Shown here one piece after another: positions 51,843-61,947 of a stretch of DNA of 64,000 bases. The position numbers and the translations under genes are program-made. The notes beneath the pieces were generated by a model. The model was not told where the DNA came from. It did not search any database and saw nothing but the letters and a program-made list of their open reading frames with translations. Origin of the DNA: JAXLVB01 sp046329195 (GTDB lineage Bacteria > Bacteroidota > Bacteroidia > Cytophagales > Spirosomataceae); contig JAXLVB010000001.1 in assembly GCA_046329195.1 (NCBI GenBank), positions 2,790,001 to 2,854,000 on the forward strand, read 5' to 3'. Within the stretch, counting starts at the first letter, position 1. The number at the start of each line of letters is the position of its first letter.

Positions 51843-53603
51843 ATGAAAAAGTTAATTCAACACATTGCGTTAGCATCGGTGCTAACGACTGGGAGCCTCT
51901 TGGCTCAATCGTTCAACAAACCTAAACTGGACAGCCTCCTGACCAATCTGGACAGCGAGCAGCAAGGGATGGGCTGTGTGACCATCACCCAACAAGGTAA
52001 AGTGCTTTATAACAGAGCTTTCGGATACGAAAAAATCACCGAAAGCCAAGCTGTGAAAGCCACTCCAGCTACCAAATACCGGATTGGGTCAATCTCGAAA
52101 ATGATAACAGCCACTATCATTTTGCAACTCATAGAAGAGGGCAAACTCAGCTTAGACACGCCGTTGGCTACGTTTTATCCGACGGTGCCCAATGCTCAAA
52201 AGATCACGATTGCTCACTTACTAAATCACCGCAGCGGAATCAGCGATATTAAAGAACGGCAAGAGTTTCATAGCGATTGGATGAATACCCCTCATACAGA
52301 AGCGGAAGTACTCCACCTTATCGAATCGGCTAGCATCAAACACCAACCCGACGAGCATGGCGAATACAGCAATTCGGGGTTTATTTTGCTAAGTTACATC
52401 GTCCAAAAAGTAGGCAAAGCACCCTATCAAAGTATCTTGAATGAGCGAATTTGCAAGAAAATTGGTTTAAAAAACACCTACTATGAAGCTACCCGAGGTA
52501 CTCGCCCTAACGAAGCATTTTCGTACCAGTGGCAGCAAGACAAATGGGTGCAAATGCCCGAAACAGACCTTAGTATTCCGAGTGGTGCAGGAGGGATTGT
52601 GTCCACTACCGCCGATTTGTGCCGCATTGTAGAGGCAATTTTTACTTACCAACTGGTCAGTAAAAAAAGTGTTGATTACATGAAAATCATCAAAGACGGC
52701 TACGGCTCAGGGTTATTTGAATTTCCGTTTAATAACCAAAACGGGTATGGTCATAATGGCGATATTGATGGATTTTCGTCGTTTAGCCTGTATTTTCCAG
52801 CGGCGCAGATGGCTGTTTCGTATTTCACTAATGGTAAAGTGTATTCCAAAGACGACATCCTACGAGCCATTCTGAAAATCTATTTTAACCAATCCTACCA
52901 AGTGCCCAGTTTTGAATTGATGAATGCCACGATTCATTTTGTCGTAGATATGAACAACGAAATCGGACGTGTCAATAACCGAGCTACCATTGGCATACGA
53001 GGTAATGCCGAACCACTCAGTTGGGACAAAACCTACCCCATGACCGACGACAACCACGACGGAATTTATGAAACTACCCTAACCGTGAAGAGCCGAGGCG
53101 CTTTGGAATATAAATACCACTACGACAACGCTGTGTGGGAGCAAGGCCAAAATCACCGCCTCAACCTCAAGAACGGCATGAACGAAGTTCAGGAAGCTTG
53201 GAAAATGCCCGCCGAATTGAAACAACTCTATGACGAAATTCTGAAAGCTGATTCGCTCTTGTTCGAAGAAGGGTATAACAAGCAGAATATCAGTCAGATG
53301 CAGAAGATGTTTAGCCCTGACTTAGAGTTTTATCATGACAAAACGGGTTTAACCAACTATGCCGATAACATCGAAGCCTTCAAAAGTAATTTTAGTCGAA
53401 ATTTAGGGGTTCGGCGAGAGCTTCTTCGAGAAGGGATGGAGATTTTTCCAGTTCCCAATTATGGCGCTATTCAGGTAGGACTTCATCGTTTTTGCCATGT
53501 CGAAAATGGAAAAAACGATTGCGGAACTTTTAAGTTTATGAGTATTTGGAAGAAAACCAATGGCGAGTGGAAAGTAACCAGAATCGTAAGTTATAACCAT
53601 TAA
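51843..53603 (+). CDS. Serine beta-lactamase-fold hydrolase with CBM48/AMPK-like and NTF2-like domains
   Basis: A 586-residue exported protein. After the signal peptide (LASVLTTGSLLAQS), residues 25-345 are a class C/penicillin-binding-like hydrolase: Ser83-x-x-Lys86 (SISK), Tyr175-x-Asn177 (YSN) and HNGDIDGF for the KTG-equivalent. Residues about 360-455 form an early-set domain (IGIRGNAEPLSWDKTYPM, YETTLTVKSRGALEYKYHYD), and the last 120 residues are an NTF2-like domain (LKADSLLFEEGYNKQ...FKFMSIWKKTNGEWKVTRIVSY). It probably acts on D-Ala peptides or esters, not antibiotics. Confidence 0.83.
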   Translation: MKKLIQHIALASVLTTGSLLAQSFNKPKLDSLLTNLDSEQQGMGCVTITQQGKVLYNRAFGYEKITESQAVKATPATKYRIGSISKMITATIILQLIEEGKLSLDTPLATFYPTVPNAQKITIAHLLNHRSGISDIKERQEFHSDWMNTPHTEAEVLHLIESASIKHQPDEHGEYSNSGFILLSYIVQKVGKAPYQSILNERICKKIGLKNTYYEATRGTRPNEAFSYQWQQDKWVQMPETDLSIPSGAGGIVSTTADLCRIVEAIFTYQLVSKKSVDYMKIIKDGYGSGLFEFPFNNQNGYGHNGDIDGFSSFSLYFPAAQMAVSYFTNGKVYSKDDILRAILKIYFNQSYQVPSFELMNATIHFVVDMNNEIGRVNNRATIGIRGNAEPLSWDKTYPMTDDNHDGIYETTLTVKSRGALEYKYHYDNAVWEQGQNHRLNLKNGMNEVQEAWKMPAELKQLYDEILKADSLLFEEGYNKQNISQMQKMFSPDLEFYHDKTGLTNYADNIEAFKSNFSRNLGVRRELLREGMEIFPVPNYGAIQVGLHRFCHVENGKNDCGTFKFMSIWKKTNGEWKVTRIVSYNH

Positions 53604-53644
53604 GTATCTAACAGCCAGTCGTTTGTAAAGTTGCTACGGCAGCT

Positions 53645-54334
53645 TTACACTGTTCTGGGCAACGACGACGTATCAACCCAATACCGTTTGGGATTTTGTG
53701 GGTCAATCAAAACGTCCATTTGCTGGCCAACGTACGGCGATGGGTCAAACCAAAGCGCATCGCTTTTGAAAACGTACAAATTACCCGTGAGCGAGTCTTG
53801 CCACTGGCAATAAATCCGAAACGGGCTACGATTGCCTGAACGTATCGAACGGTCCAACTGCACCGATTGTAGGTGCGCCTTGATGCGTTGCCCATTTAGT
53901 GAGAGGGATGCAATTTTGCGGCGATGTAATAAAGCTGAAACGCCAAAGCCCAAGCCAATAGAAGAAAAAATAGTGCCTAAAATTCCGAAAATGAGGGGCA
54001 AAAACCACAACTGAAAAAAAGTACCAATGGCGGCCTCTTGTGGGTTAGCAGGGTTGTAATACACCTCTACTTTTTCGTTGATATCAAAAGCTGGAGGACT
54101 GGAAGAAACACTACCCTGAAAGGTAATAGGCTTACCGTTAGCTGTCTGAAAAGCAATAACTGGCGTGTAGGTAGTGCTTTTTTTGCTCCGTTGGCCAATG
54201 TTGTCAATCACAACACCTGTGGTTTTGACCGAAGATGACAAAAATTGATATTGGGAGTAAACCAAAAAGGCAGTGACAGCAAGCATCACAAGGCCGATTC
54301 CGCCAAAGATATAGGTAAAGACCCGGTTAAACAT
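53645..54334 (-). CDS. DUF3592 membrane protein
   Basis: A 229-residue protein with an N-terminal transmembrane segment (residues 7-30) and a second at about 115-140. The DUF3592 signature TTGVVIDN...YTPVIAFQTANGKPITFQGSVSSSPPAF and VEVYYNPANPQEA is present, and a second copy of the fold follows (HLQSVQLDR...LTGNLYVFKSDALWFDP...MDVLIDPQNPKRYWVD). The function is unknown. Converges with the beta-lactamase-fold gene across a short hairpin near 53625-53648. Confidence 0.8.
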   Translation of the reverse strand: MFNRVFTYIFGGIGLVMLAVTAFLVYSQYQFLSSSVKTTGVVIDNIGQRSKKSTTYTPVIAFQTANGKPITFQGSVSSSPPAFDINEKVEVYYNPANPQEAAIGTFFQLWFLPLIFGILGTIFSSIGLGFGVSALLHRRKIASLSLNGQRIKAHLQSVQLDRSIRSGNRSPFRIYCQWQDSLTGNLYVFKSDALWFDPSPYVGQQMDVLIDPQNPKRYWVDTSSLPRTV

Positions 54335-54367
54335 ACATAACCTTGTTTGGGTCAGTTGTCCGGGCGA

Positions 54368-54481
54368 TTAGATTGCTAAGAAACTCATCAATTTGAACAT
54401 CAAACCGAGGACTAAGCAAGCAAATGCCACCGCAAATGCTTTGTCGGACAAGCTAACGATTGTTGATTGTTTAGTTTTCAT
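54368..54481 (-). CDS. Possible 37-residue small membrane protein
   Basis: ATG at 54481 opens a short frame with a basic start (MKTKQSTIVSLSDKAFAVAF) and one hydrophobic helix of about 20 residues (VAFACLVLGLMFKLMSFLAI) that ends at the stop. The basic N-terminus and membrane-length helix look selected, but the short length gives little statistical support. It lies between the DUF3592 gene and the 709-residue membrane protein, all in one direction. Confidence 0.4.
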   Translation of the reverse strand: MKTKQSTIVSLSDKAFAVAFACLVLGLMFKLMSFLAI

Positions 54482-54643
54482 GACTTTTATCGTGTTTTAG
54501 TCGTTAGACGTAAAACTTACGCAAAAGTATCAGGATTGGATGTTGCCATTCAAATTTTACTGAGTGAGTGGTATAAATGAGTGACTAAACGGTTGTTTTT
54601 GGAGTGTGAACCGTTGATATAGCAATATCAAAGCGTCTGCTTT

Positions 54644-56773
54644 TTAGAAGCGAGAAGGCTCTAATTCTTCACTAAATCCATCCCAAAATAGTTGGTTTTC
54701 AGGGTCTTCGTAATAAGGAATTCCGTACCGCCAAGGTGTAAGTGCATTGAAAAGCGTGTAGTAATACCAGATGATTTTGGTGTACGAGTCGCTTGGGCCG
54801 TCGGGCTGACCTTTTCCTTCTTGTAAAAGAGCTGCTACTCGGTCGGCGTTGTTTTTGTTGATAATCCCATACGGAAGCGGATGAAACGTAGTACCATGGA
54901 TGGTAAGCGTCATCACCGGAACGTGAATGTTATTTCTTCCACTTCCGTCAATGGCTTGGTAGTCTTTGCGCTCAACCGTGCGGGTTTCATAACGAGAGGA
55001 ACGATAGGTGCCAACCAGTACTCTTTTTTGTTCTAATACTCTGATTTCCTTGTAGTCACGAGTCGTGTAAGGAACAAAATGTACGGTGTCAATCAGGTTG
55101 ATTTTTAGCGAAACACCCGTCTGTTGGATGGGTTCAAACCCGCATAAAATCACAAATTGTTCAAACGCTTTCTCTACTTTTTGCCTTAATAATACCTGCG
55201 AAAAAGCTACCGAATCGACCTCAATTTGGATAGGTAGTGTGCCATCTGCGTGGGCATAGGGTTGCAATAATGCTTTGACTTGGCTTCTGATTTGTAAACT
55301 TCGAGCCAACGAAGTCTCAAACTCGGGGTCGGCGTACTGTTCTTGCCATAGGGCAAGTAGGTCGTCTTTTTGTGTGGTGGTGGTCAGGTCAGGAAAGCAC
55401 TGCGCAATGTTGAGCAAGGCTTTGAGTAGAACAGGCGCTAAACGATACGCTTCGGTGGTGGAGTCAGCAGGCAATAAAAGGGCTTTATTTTGAAGTAATT
55501 CATTGAGTTTTTCTCTGGCAAACGAAGGCTCTATCAACCCTAAATGATAGGTTTCGTTAGGGTGACAGCCTAATTTTTGTTGGAGCCATTCGGCTTTTTT
55601 CCACCAATAAGGGGGCTCATTTTCAGCCAGTAGCGTACCTACTACCAAAAACTTACCCATGGGTAATTCCCAAATTTGTTGAGGAGAATTTCCTTGTAGT
55701 CGTAAGGCAGCGTAGTATAGACACAATTGAATACGTTCTTTATCAAAATCATAATACGCTGAACGTTGTTGCTGGAGTTGCTCCAAATGATGGGCAATCA
55801 CAGCTCGGTTGTTAAGTACATCAGGAGCCAACGGGAGCGAATACATAGTGCGTTTTTGGGCAAGTTGTAAGGGACTCATCGAGATACTCTCAAAACTGTC
55901 AACCTGGCGTAAGTCATAGATAGTGAGTGCTTTGCGAATGGGTGGTAAGTAGGTTAGTCCAAACAAAACCAGTGGAATGAGTATTACCCAAAACAATTGA
56001 TTGTAAAGCTTCAAGAACCCTGTGGCAGGTGCTATGACATTCTCATTGGGACGAGTGGCGAGTTTAGCATAGTCAAGTGCAGGAGTGGTGCGAGTACGAA
56101 CAAGTTTACTTACCAATAGGCCAATCAGCAAAGTAACGACCGAAATAATTACAGGAGCCCAGTTGTACTCGCCTAATTGTTCGTCAAAAGAATTGAACCA
56201 AACAAACAAGCCTACCAGCGTGAGTAGGTTGGGGAATAAAAAAGGAAGGAATTTTTTCATAGCAAAGGAAAAAATCTGTTGAAGGCGATGCATAGAGGCG
56301 TTGGTACTGGAGGTAGCTGAGAATGAGGTGGTTTGAGGCAACTTGTGAGGGGCTTTATAATCCTTGTAACTCACATAAGCATACGCAGCGGCGATAATCC
56401 AAAGTAAACCCAGTAGCGATATACTCATCAAAAGAGTTGAACTTTGAGAAGAAAACGACGTAAAAAACAGTGCCAACGCCATACTAATTACCACCGATAA
56501 AACAAACGAAAAAACGACTCCTCCTACGAATACCACAAGAAGACGAGGAGCAAGGTTTGTCTCCTTGGTACGGATTTTCCATACCGTATGCACAACCATA
56601 CTAAGGACAATCCAACCACTCAATCCTCCGGCTACTATTTCAAATACCACGTCGTCCCAAGTTTCACCTAAGCTTAACGACAGTAAAATACAGGCATTTA
56701 CCACCAAGAAAAAGGCTTGAATCAGAAGGTCATAGCGAAGAAAAATACGCCGATTCATGGTGTTAAGGGGCAT
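54644..56773 (-). CDS. Large multi-spanning membrane protein of unknown family
   Basis: A 709-residue protein I do not recognise. The first 290 residues carry about seven hydrophobic segments, including YDLLIQAFFLVVNACILLSL, VFVGGVVFSFVLSVVISMAL and LFWVILIPLVLFGLTYLPPI. The last 400 are soluble, with no motif known to me; helix-rich at first (PLQLAQKRTMYSLPLAPDVL) then beta-rich (VPVMTLTIHGTTFHPLPYGI). Its start overlaps the stop of the PQQ-propeller lipoprotein gene by 11 bases (ATG 56773; a second ATG at 56758 is possible), so the two are translationally coupled and probably act together at the envelope. Confidence 0.65.
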   Translation of the reverse strand: MPLNTMNRRIFLRYDLLIQAFFLVVNACILLSLSLGETWDDVVFEIVAGGLSGWIVLSMVVHTVWKIRTKETNLAPRLLVVFVGGVVFSFVLSVVISMALALFFTSFSSQSSTLLMSISLLGLLWIIAAAYAYVSYKDYKAPHKLPQTTSFSATSSTNASMHRLQQIFSFAMKKFLPFLFPNLLTLVGLFVWFNSFDEQLGEYNWAPVIISVVTLLIGLLVSKLVRTRTTPALDYAKLATRPNENVIAPATGFLKLYNQLFWVILIPLVLFGLTYLPPIRKALTIYDLRQVDSFESISMSPLQLAQKRTMYSLPLAPDVLNNRAVIAHHLEQLQQQRSAYYDFDKERIQLCLYYAALRLQGNSPQQIWELPMGKFLVVGTLLAENEPPYWWKKAEWLQQKLGCHPNETYHLGLIEPSFAREKLNELLQNKALLLPADSTTEAYRLAPVLLKALLNIAQCFPDLTTTTQKDDLLALWQEQYADPEFETSLARSLQIRSQVKALLQPYAHADGTLPIQIEVDSVAFSQVLLRQKVEKAFEQFVILCGFEPIQQTGVSLKINLIDTVHFVPYTTRDYKEIRVLEQKRVLVGTYRSSRYETRTVERKDYQAIDGSGRNNIHVPVMTLTIHGTTFHPLPYGIINKNNADRVAALLQEGKGQPDGPSDSYTKIIWYYYTLFNALTPWRYGIPYYEDPENQLFWDGFSEELEPSRF

Positions 56774-57932
56774 TAAGAACGAATTTATCTACCACAAAAG
56801 GCAATAAGGTAACAAGGGCTTTACCTTGCTGCCGTTGGTCGGCTTCATAAGAAGTACGCCATAGCGCTTGCTTTTTGTCAATATCGTAGGCCACCAAATA
56901 ATCGTAGTTGGTACCAATGACTAAATCTGCTTGATAGCGGAACGCATGTACGTATAATGTGCGCCCGTGTAAATACGCTTTTACGATAGATTTGTGCGCC
57001 TTGGGCAATAAAAAATGTTCGAGTAACGGCTTTCCAGTAGTAGCATCTAATAGCGTAATATCTGCATCTGTTTCGTTAATGGGTGTGGATATGTACAATT
57101 GATTACCAGTTGAAAATAAGGCAGGTGAGGTATTCTCTTTCCAAAAATAAGTCCAGACGGTTTCGCCCGATGGAATAGTTAGCTTGCGTATAGATGTAGG
57201 GGTTATCTCAAACCAACCGGTATGATTGACTTGATAATACCCGTTGGTTTGGCCAGAAGAAACAATTCTACCTGTAGCTGGCTCTACCCATTCGTACCAC
57301 TGTGGCGTAGATTTCTGAAAGGGTACATGAATCAGAAAGGCCAAACCTGCACTCTGTTGCGGATTGTAATAAACCGTTTTGGCAGAGTCGGCATCACGTT
57401 GCCAAACGATTTTGTTTTGGGCTATATCATAAGCAACTACGCCTGGTGTGGCAGGTTTTCCATTCAGCGTCGTTTTGTCATATTGATCTATAGTCGTAAT
57501 GGCTACTCTACCTACAATAGTGGTTTTGGAGGGGTAATCTCGCACTTGCTGAGGTATTGGATACGACTTGAGAATGCTACCACTACGGGCATTTACCAAA
57601 TGGATTTTATTGGTATCAGCTATGGCAAGGGTATCGCCTTGCGTGCGCATGACTAAGCCAGAAGGCAATTCCCACTGTAACTTCCCTGTTTGAACGTTAA
57701 AAGCTTGGATAGTGTGAGCATCCGTACTTTGAAGCGAATGTACGCCACCTGTTAGTATCAAGTCGGGGACGTCAATCTTATAATAGTATCCAGACAATGG
57801 AAGGTGATTAGACAGACTCACCGATTGAACAGGAACCTCACTGCCAAATAGGTCGTTTTGATTAACCGAAAAACAAGCTTGCAAAAAAGTAATTAGACCC
57901 ATTAATGTGATCAGCCGAATGAAGTGTTTCAT
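56763..57932 (-). CDS. PQQ-like beta-propeller lipoprotein
   Basis: A 389-residue lipoprotein: the signal segment MKHFIRLITLMGLITFLQAC ends in a lipobox (LQAC), so it is lipid-anchored. The mature part is a propeller with PQQ-like repeats (TIQAFNVQTGKLQWELPSG, HLVNARSGSILKSY, VAYDIAQNKIVWQRD, ITLLDATTGKPLLEHF, VAYDIDKKQALWRTS). Proteins of this kind often serve as scaffolds (BamB-like) instead of enzymes. It is coupled with the unknown membrane protein downstream. ATG 57932 is used because it gives the lipoprotein signal. Confidence 0.75.
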   Translation of the reverse strand: MKHFIRLITLMGLITFLQACFSVNQNDLFGSEVPVQSVSLSNHLPLSGYYYKIDVPDLILTGGVHSLQSTDAHTIQAFNVQTGKLQWELPSGLVMRTQGDTLAIADTNKIHLVNARSGSILKSYPIPQQVRDYPSKTTIVGRVAITTIDQYDKTTLNGKPATPGVVAYDIAQNKIVWQRDADSAKTVYYNPQQSAGLAFLIHVPFQKSTPQWYEWVEPATGRIVSSGQTNGYYQVNHTGWFEITPTSIRKLTIPSGETVWTYFWKENTSPALFSTGNQLYISTPINETDADITLLDATTGKPLLEHFLLPKAHKSIVKAYLHGRTLYVHAFRYQADLVIGTNYDYLVAYDIDKKQALWRTSYEADQRQQGKALVTLLPFVVDKFVLNAP

Positions 57933-58156
57933 CTCCAGGATAGTGTTGCCAAAACTCAATTGAGGAACAAGTTTGAAAGAAATTTCTGGAAAAATCAACG
58001 CAACCTCAAACGCTAATGAATTGAATAGTAGGTAATTATACCATTGAATAATTTGTTTTGACTGGTTAACTAATTGATTAGTAGTGTTTTATAGATAACC
58101 CCTAATGAATAATCAATCACACAAGCCCCATCAACCATTTACTAAGCGGTACAAAC

Positions 58157-58188
58157 AAAAAAGCCCGCCACAAGGTGACGAGCTTTTT
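58157..58188 (-). terminator. Hairpin terminator after Oar-like receptor gene
   Basis: AAAAAAGC and GCTTTTT flank an imperfect stem-loop (58157-58188), 22 bases past the stop of the receptor; a run of T follows on the minus strand. Confidence 0.65.
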
Positions 58189-58209
58189 GAAGTCTGGTTT
58201 TTAGTTTGA

Positions 58210-61200
58210 TTAGTCGAAGATGTAACGAACACCTAACTGAATCTGGTAAGTATCTGACAGTGAGTTACCCTTGATGAAAGAATCTCTCAACAATTCGGTT
58301 GAGCCGTTGATAACTTGAGTGGCCAAACGGTATGATGGCACACCTGCTGCCGAAACCGAAGCTAATGTCAACGGTTGAACAGTAGTAGCAGCCCAACCTA
58401 CACCAGAGTTTTGGTTCAACAAGTTACCGAAGTTATACACGTCCATTCTGAACTGAAGCGTGTTTTTCTTACCATTAGCCATTTTCATGTAAAAATCTTG
58501 CGTAACAGTGAAGTCCATACGAGTCAACCATGGAGCAAAAACACCGTTACGTTCAGCATACTGACCACGGCGAGATTTCAAATATTCGTTGTTTTCGATA
58601 AACGCATCAAAAGCAGCCGCTTGTTGTTCTGGAGTGAATGTTTTAGCAGTAGCACCAGTACCAACAGTAAATGCTGTAAATTGAGCAGCATTGGCAGCTG
58701 TTGGGATATAAATCAAGTCGTTGATTTGCCCGTCACCATTCATGTCGTTAGTCATGGTGTAAGATACCTTATAACCACTGGTTGACGTTCCACCCAATGT
58801 AAACATCGTAGAACCACCAAACTTGCCGCCATAGTTAAGACGATAGTTGATGTAACCTACAAAACGGTGACGCAAGTCGTTGTTACCATAACCAAATTGC
58901 AAGTAGTTCAAACCAGTAGTTGTAGCGGTGTTAGCTTCTACTGTACTGGCCAACGACGACAAGTCTCTTGCTTTAGCATTGGTATAAGCTACCATAAAGC
59001 CTAAGCCTTTCTTCATTGGTTTTTCTAACTTAACAGTAGCAGAATACGAATAACCTTCGTCTGTGTTTGAAAGCATAAACACGTTACCAACCGTTGTATT
59101 AATCAAACGGTTTACGCTTGACGAAACGCTGTTAGGGAAACGAGGACGAGTGTCGTCGCCAGAGAAGGTAGTCGTAGGAGCTTTGAGATTTACATCCACA
59201 TAACGAAGAGCGTTAGAAATTTGGTTGTAGATGAATTCACCTGTCAAAATCAAACCGAATGGTAATTTTTGGTCAATCGCAATGTCAGTTTTCCACATTT
59301 GAGGGAATCTCAAATTAGGGTCGTTGGCGTTGATGTTGTAACCAGTAGTAGTAGAGTAATCAAGCGTTTTTGGCGTGTACTTAGTTGGGTCTAATGTAAA
59401 CGGATACGCTTTCGTATTAGTAGCGTTGATAAGACCAATGTTCACCCCATTGTTACCCAATTGGTTCGAGATAAGTACGTAAGGTACACGAGAAAGGAAC
59501 AAACCAGTACCTCCACGGATTTGTGTACTTTTATTGCCAAACACGTCGAAGTTAAAACCAAAACGTGGTGAGAAATAAAGGTGACTTTTAGGCAACGAAG
59601 CAGTGTTTACAAAGTAATCAGAACCAGCTGGGTCTTTAAATACCAACGGAGAATACGTTTTGCCATTGTAGTCTCCACCACCTACTACAGCGTTGTAGTA
59701 GTCAGAAGCTGAGTTAGCAAAACTAATCATATCACCACGCAAACCAACCGTAAGTTTCAACTTGTCAGTAGCTTGGAATTCGTCTTGCAAATACAACGAA
59801 GCTGTTCCCAGATTCAACGTTTGCCAAGGCTTGGCACCGTTAGGCAACAAGGTATAACGATAGTTGAAACGAGCTGCCGTAACAGCCGAGGTAGTCAAGT
59901 TCGGGTTAGCCAAATATTCCAAAGCTGCCGCTTTAAAATCAGCGATTGAGTTGTAAGTCCAAACCCCATTAGAGGCATAGAAGAACAAGTTGTTTGACGT
60001 AAAGTGCTCGTACGACGCACCAGCAGTAAGGGTATGCTTACCAGCAAAATACGTTAGGTTGTCAGTGATGTTCAGCGTCGAATAGTTCAACTTGTTGTCT
60101 GGTGTGAAGGGGTCGAAACCAATCGTAGTGTAGGTAGAACCACCAGCAGCAGCCAAAATATCAATAGTAGGGAAAAGGGACGCTTTGTACTCACGATCCT
60201 CGATTTGCTTGTTGTAAGTAGCAATCAACGTATTGGCAATTTTGTTGCTAAACGTAGAGTTCAATTCAACGGCCAACGAACGGGTGTTGTCTTGGATGAT
60301 GTAACCAGTATTTTCTGACGAAATAGCCGTTGATTGGTTGTTACGGTTACCAGCACCTGCTGTATTACTACTGTTACTATTACTAATCAACTGGTCGCCT
60401 TTTGAGTCGTTGTGTGAGTAACGAACCATCAACTTGTGCTTGTCGCTGATGTTGTAGTCAAAGCGAACCAAGAACTTCTTACCAGTCAATGTTTGGTTGT
60501 AGCCTGAAAGCGCACCCATGTCATAGTTGAAGTTGGTCTTCATAAACGATGACAAGTCTTGCAAGTCGGCCAAGGTAGTTCTTGACACCTGACCAGTAGC
60601 GCCATTCTGGTTAGGCTGCCAGTCAAGAGCAGGCTTAGAACCGTCGGTGCTTTCAAAGTTAGCAAAGTAGAACAATTTGTTTTTGATAAGCGGCCCACCT
60701 ACTCGGAAACCATACGTTTTCTGGTTGAAAATCAAGTTGGCTTTGTTGGCAATATCAACTCCATTCGGGGTTTTACCAATCAAATCTTGGTTTTTCCAGA
60801 AATAGTAAACCGAACCTTGGGTGTTGTTGTTACCCGAGCGAGTTACGGCGTTAATACCCGCACCTGCAAAACCCGACTGACGCACGTCAAACGGAGCAAC
60901 GTTTACCTGAACTTCTTCGATTACGTCGAGCGAAATAGCTGATGACGAAACCCCGTTACCAACGCCCGAACGAGCACCTGCCGAAGCATCGTTACCCAAA
61001 CCGAAGCCGTTGTTAAATACCGAACCGTCAATGGTAATGTTGTTGTAGCGGCTATCTTGACCAGCAAATGACTGACCATTGCTATAAGCATTATACTTGG
61101 TGATGTCATTGAGTGTACGACCCAAGGTAGGAATGCTCATAATGGTCTCTTTGCCAAACGTAGCAGCAGCACCTGTACGCTCAGAGCTGAAAATATCACC

Positions 61201-61596
61201 TCTGTTAGTAGTAACTACTACTTCTTGCAATTGCTTGCTATCATCAACCATCTTGAAATCAACGTTAGCCGCTGTACCTAAGTTGGCAATCACATCTTCA
61301 ACTGCTTTTTCTTTGTAACCAACAAATGTAGTAGTAACTTTATATGGACCCCCTACACGCACCGCTGGAAAGGTATAACGTCCATTTACGTTTGTTACTG
61401 CTCCATACTTTGTTCCAGACGGAACGTGAATCGCCACAACCGTAGCACCTGGCAAGGCTGCACCTTTGTCATCGGTGACAACCCCTGTAATTTGTGAGCT
61501 CGTTACCTGCGCACGAGCTACGTTACTAACTAAAATCGTAGCCAATACGAAGATGAACCCGAGTATGGCTTTCATGGGTAGAAGTTTTTGCCTCAT
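58210..61596 (-). CDS. Oar-like TonB-dependent outer-membrane protein
   Basis: A 1128-residue outer-membrane protein. The signal peptide (MKAILGFIFVLATILVSNVARAQ) is followed by a CarbopepD_reg-like domain (ITGVVTDDKGAALPGATVVA), a plug (EVVVTTNRGDIFSSERTGAA, INAVTRSGNNNTQGSVYYFWKN) and a large barrel. This is the OmpA-related/Oar group of TonB-dependent receptors, used in uptake of peptides or surface development in other genera. Codon use and sequence are regular, as in a strongly expressed gene. ATG 61596 is preferred; an ATG at 61575 is also possible. Confidence 0.88.
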   Translation of the reverse strand: MRQKLLPMKAILGFIFVLATILVSNVARAQVTSSQITGVVTDDKGAALPGATVVAIHVPSGTKYGAVTNVNGRYTFPAVRVGGPYKVTTTFVGYKEKAVEDVIANLGTAANVDFKMVDDSKQLQEVVVTTNRGDIFSSERTGAAATFGKETIMSIPTLGRTLNDITKYNAYSNGQSFAGQDSRYNNITIDGSVFNNGFGLGNDASAGARSGVGNGVSSSAISLDVIEEVQVNVAPFDVRQSGFAGAGINAVTRSGNNNTQGSVYYFWKNQDLIGKTPNGVDIANKANLIFNQKTYGFRVGGPLIKNKLFYFANFESTDGSKPALDWQPNQNGATGQVSRTTLADLQDLSSFMKTNFNYDMGALSGYNQTLTGKKFLVRFDYNISDKHKLMVRYSHNDSKGDQLISNSNSSNTAGAGNRNNQSTAISSENTGYIIQDNTRSLAVELNSTFSNKIANTLIATYNKQIEDREYKASLFPTIDILAAAGGSTYTTIGFDPFTPDNKLNYSTLNITDNLTYFAGKHTLTAGASYEHFTSNNLFFYASNGVWTYNSIADFKAAALEYLANPNLTTSAVTAARFNYRYTLLPNGAKPWQTLNLGTASLYLQDEFQATDKLKLTVGLRGDMISFANSASDYYNAVVGGGDYNGKTYSPLVFKDPAGSDYFVNTASLPKSHLYFSPRFGFNFDVFGNKSTQIRGGTGLFLSRVPYVLISNQLGNNGVNIGLINATNTKAYPFTLDPTKYTPKTLDYSTTTGYNINANDPNLRFPQMWKTDIAIDQKLPFGLILTGEFIYNQISNALRYVDVNLKAPTTTFSGDDTRPRFPNSVSSSVNRLINTTVGNVFMLSNTDEGYSYSATVKLEKPMKKGLGFMVAYTNAKARDLSSLASTVEANTATTTGLNYLQFGYGNNDLRHRFVGYINYRLNYGGKFGGSTMFTLGGTSTSGYKVSYTMTNDMNGDGQINDLIYIPTAANAAQFTAFTVGTGATAKTFTPEQQAAAFDAFIENNEYLKSRRGQYAERNGVFAPWLTRMDFTVTQDFYMKMANGKKNTLQFRMDVYNFGNLLNQNSGVGWAATTVQPLTLASVSAAGVPSYRLATQVINGSTELLRDSFIKGNSLSDTYQIQLGVRYIFD

Positions 61597-61947
61597 CTGA
61601 ATTGGATTTTGGTTTGGTGAAAGAGTAAAACTTTGTTGTTGATTTCGACAAATTTGGGTACAAAGAAACAATAAATTTTTGGGACAAACAAAAGTGAAAA
61701 CATGAATAAAATCTAAACTTGACATTGGTAAATGCCTGATTTCAGTGTGTTTGTAGGATTAGTACATAAAAAAATTGAAATAAGTCCATTTTTAAGTTCA
61801 TAAATCGAATTGTGAAAAAATTGTTAAGGAATACCTAATTACCAGGAATATGATTTTTTAAGGATACTTCTTGGCAGAATAAGGCTACTAATTTCGCTGT
61901 TTTGGAGCAATCACTTATCTTTAGTGGCAGTTTTAGCAAGCCTAATC
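61597..61947. other. 351-base divergent intergenic region
   Basis: No gene is found between the Oar-like receptor and selD. An imperfect -7 box TATCTTTA (61916-61923) lies 24 bases upstream of the selD start. The rest is A/T-rich with no strong symmetric site. Confidence 0.4.
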
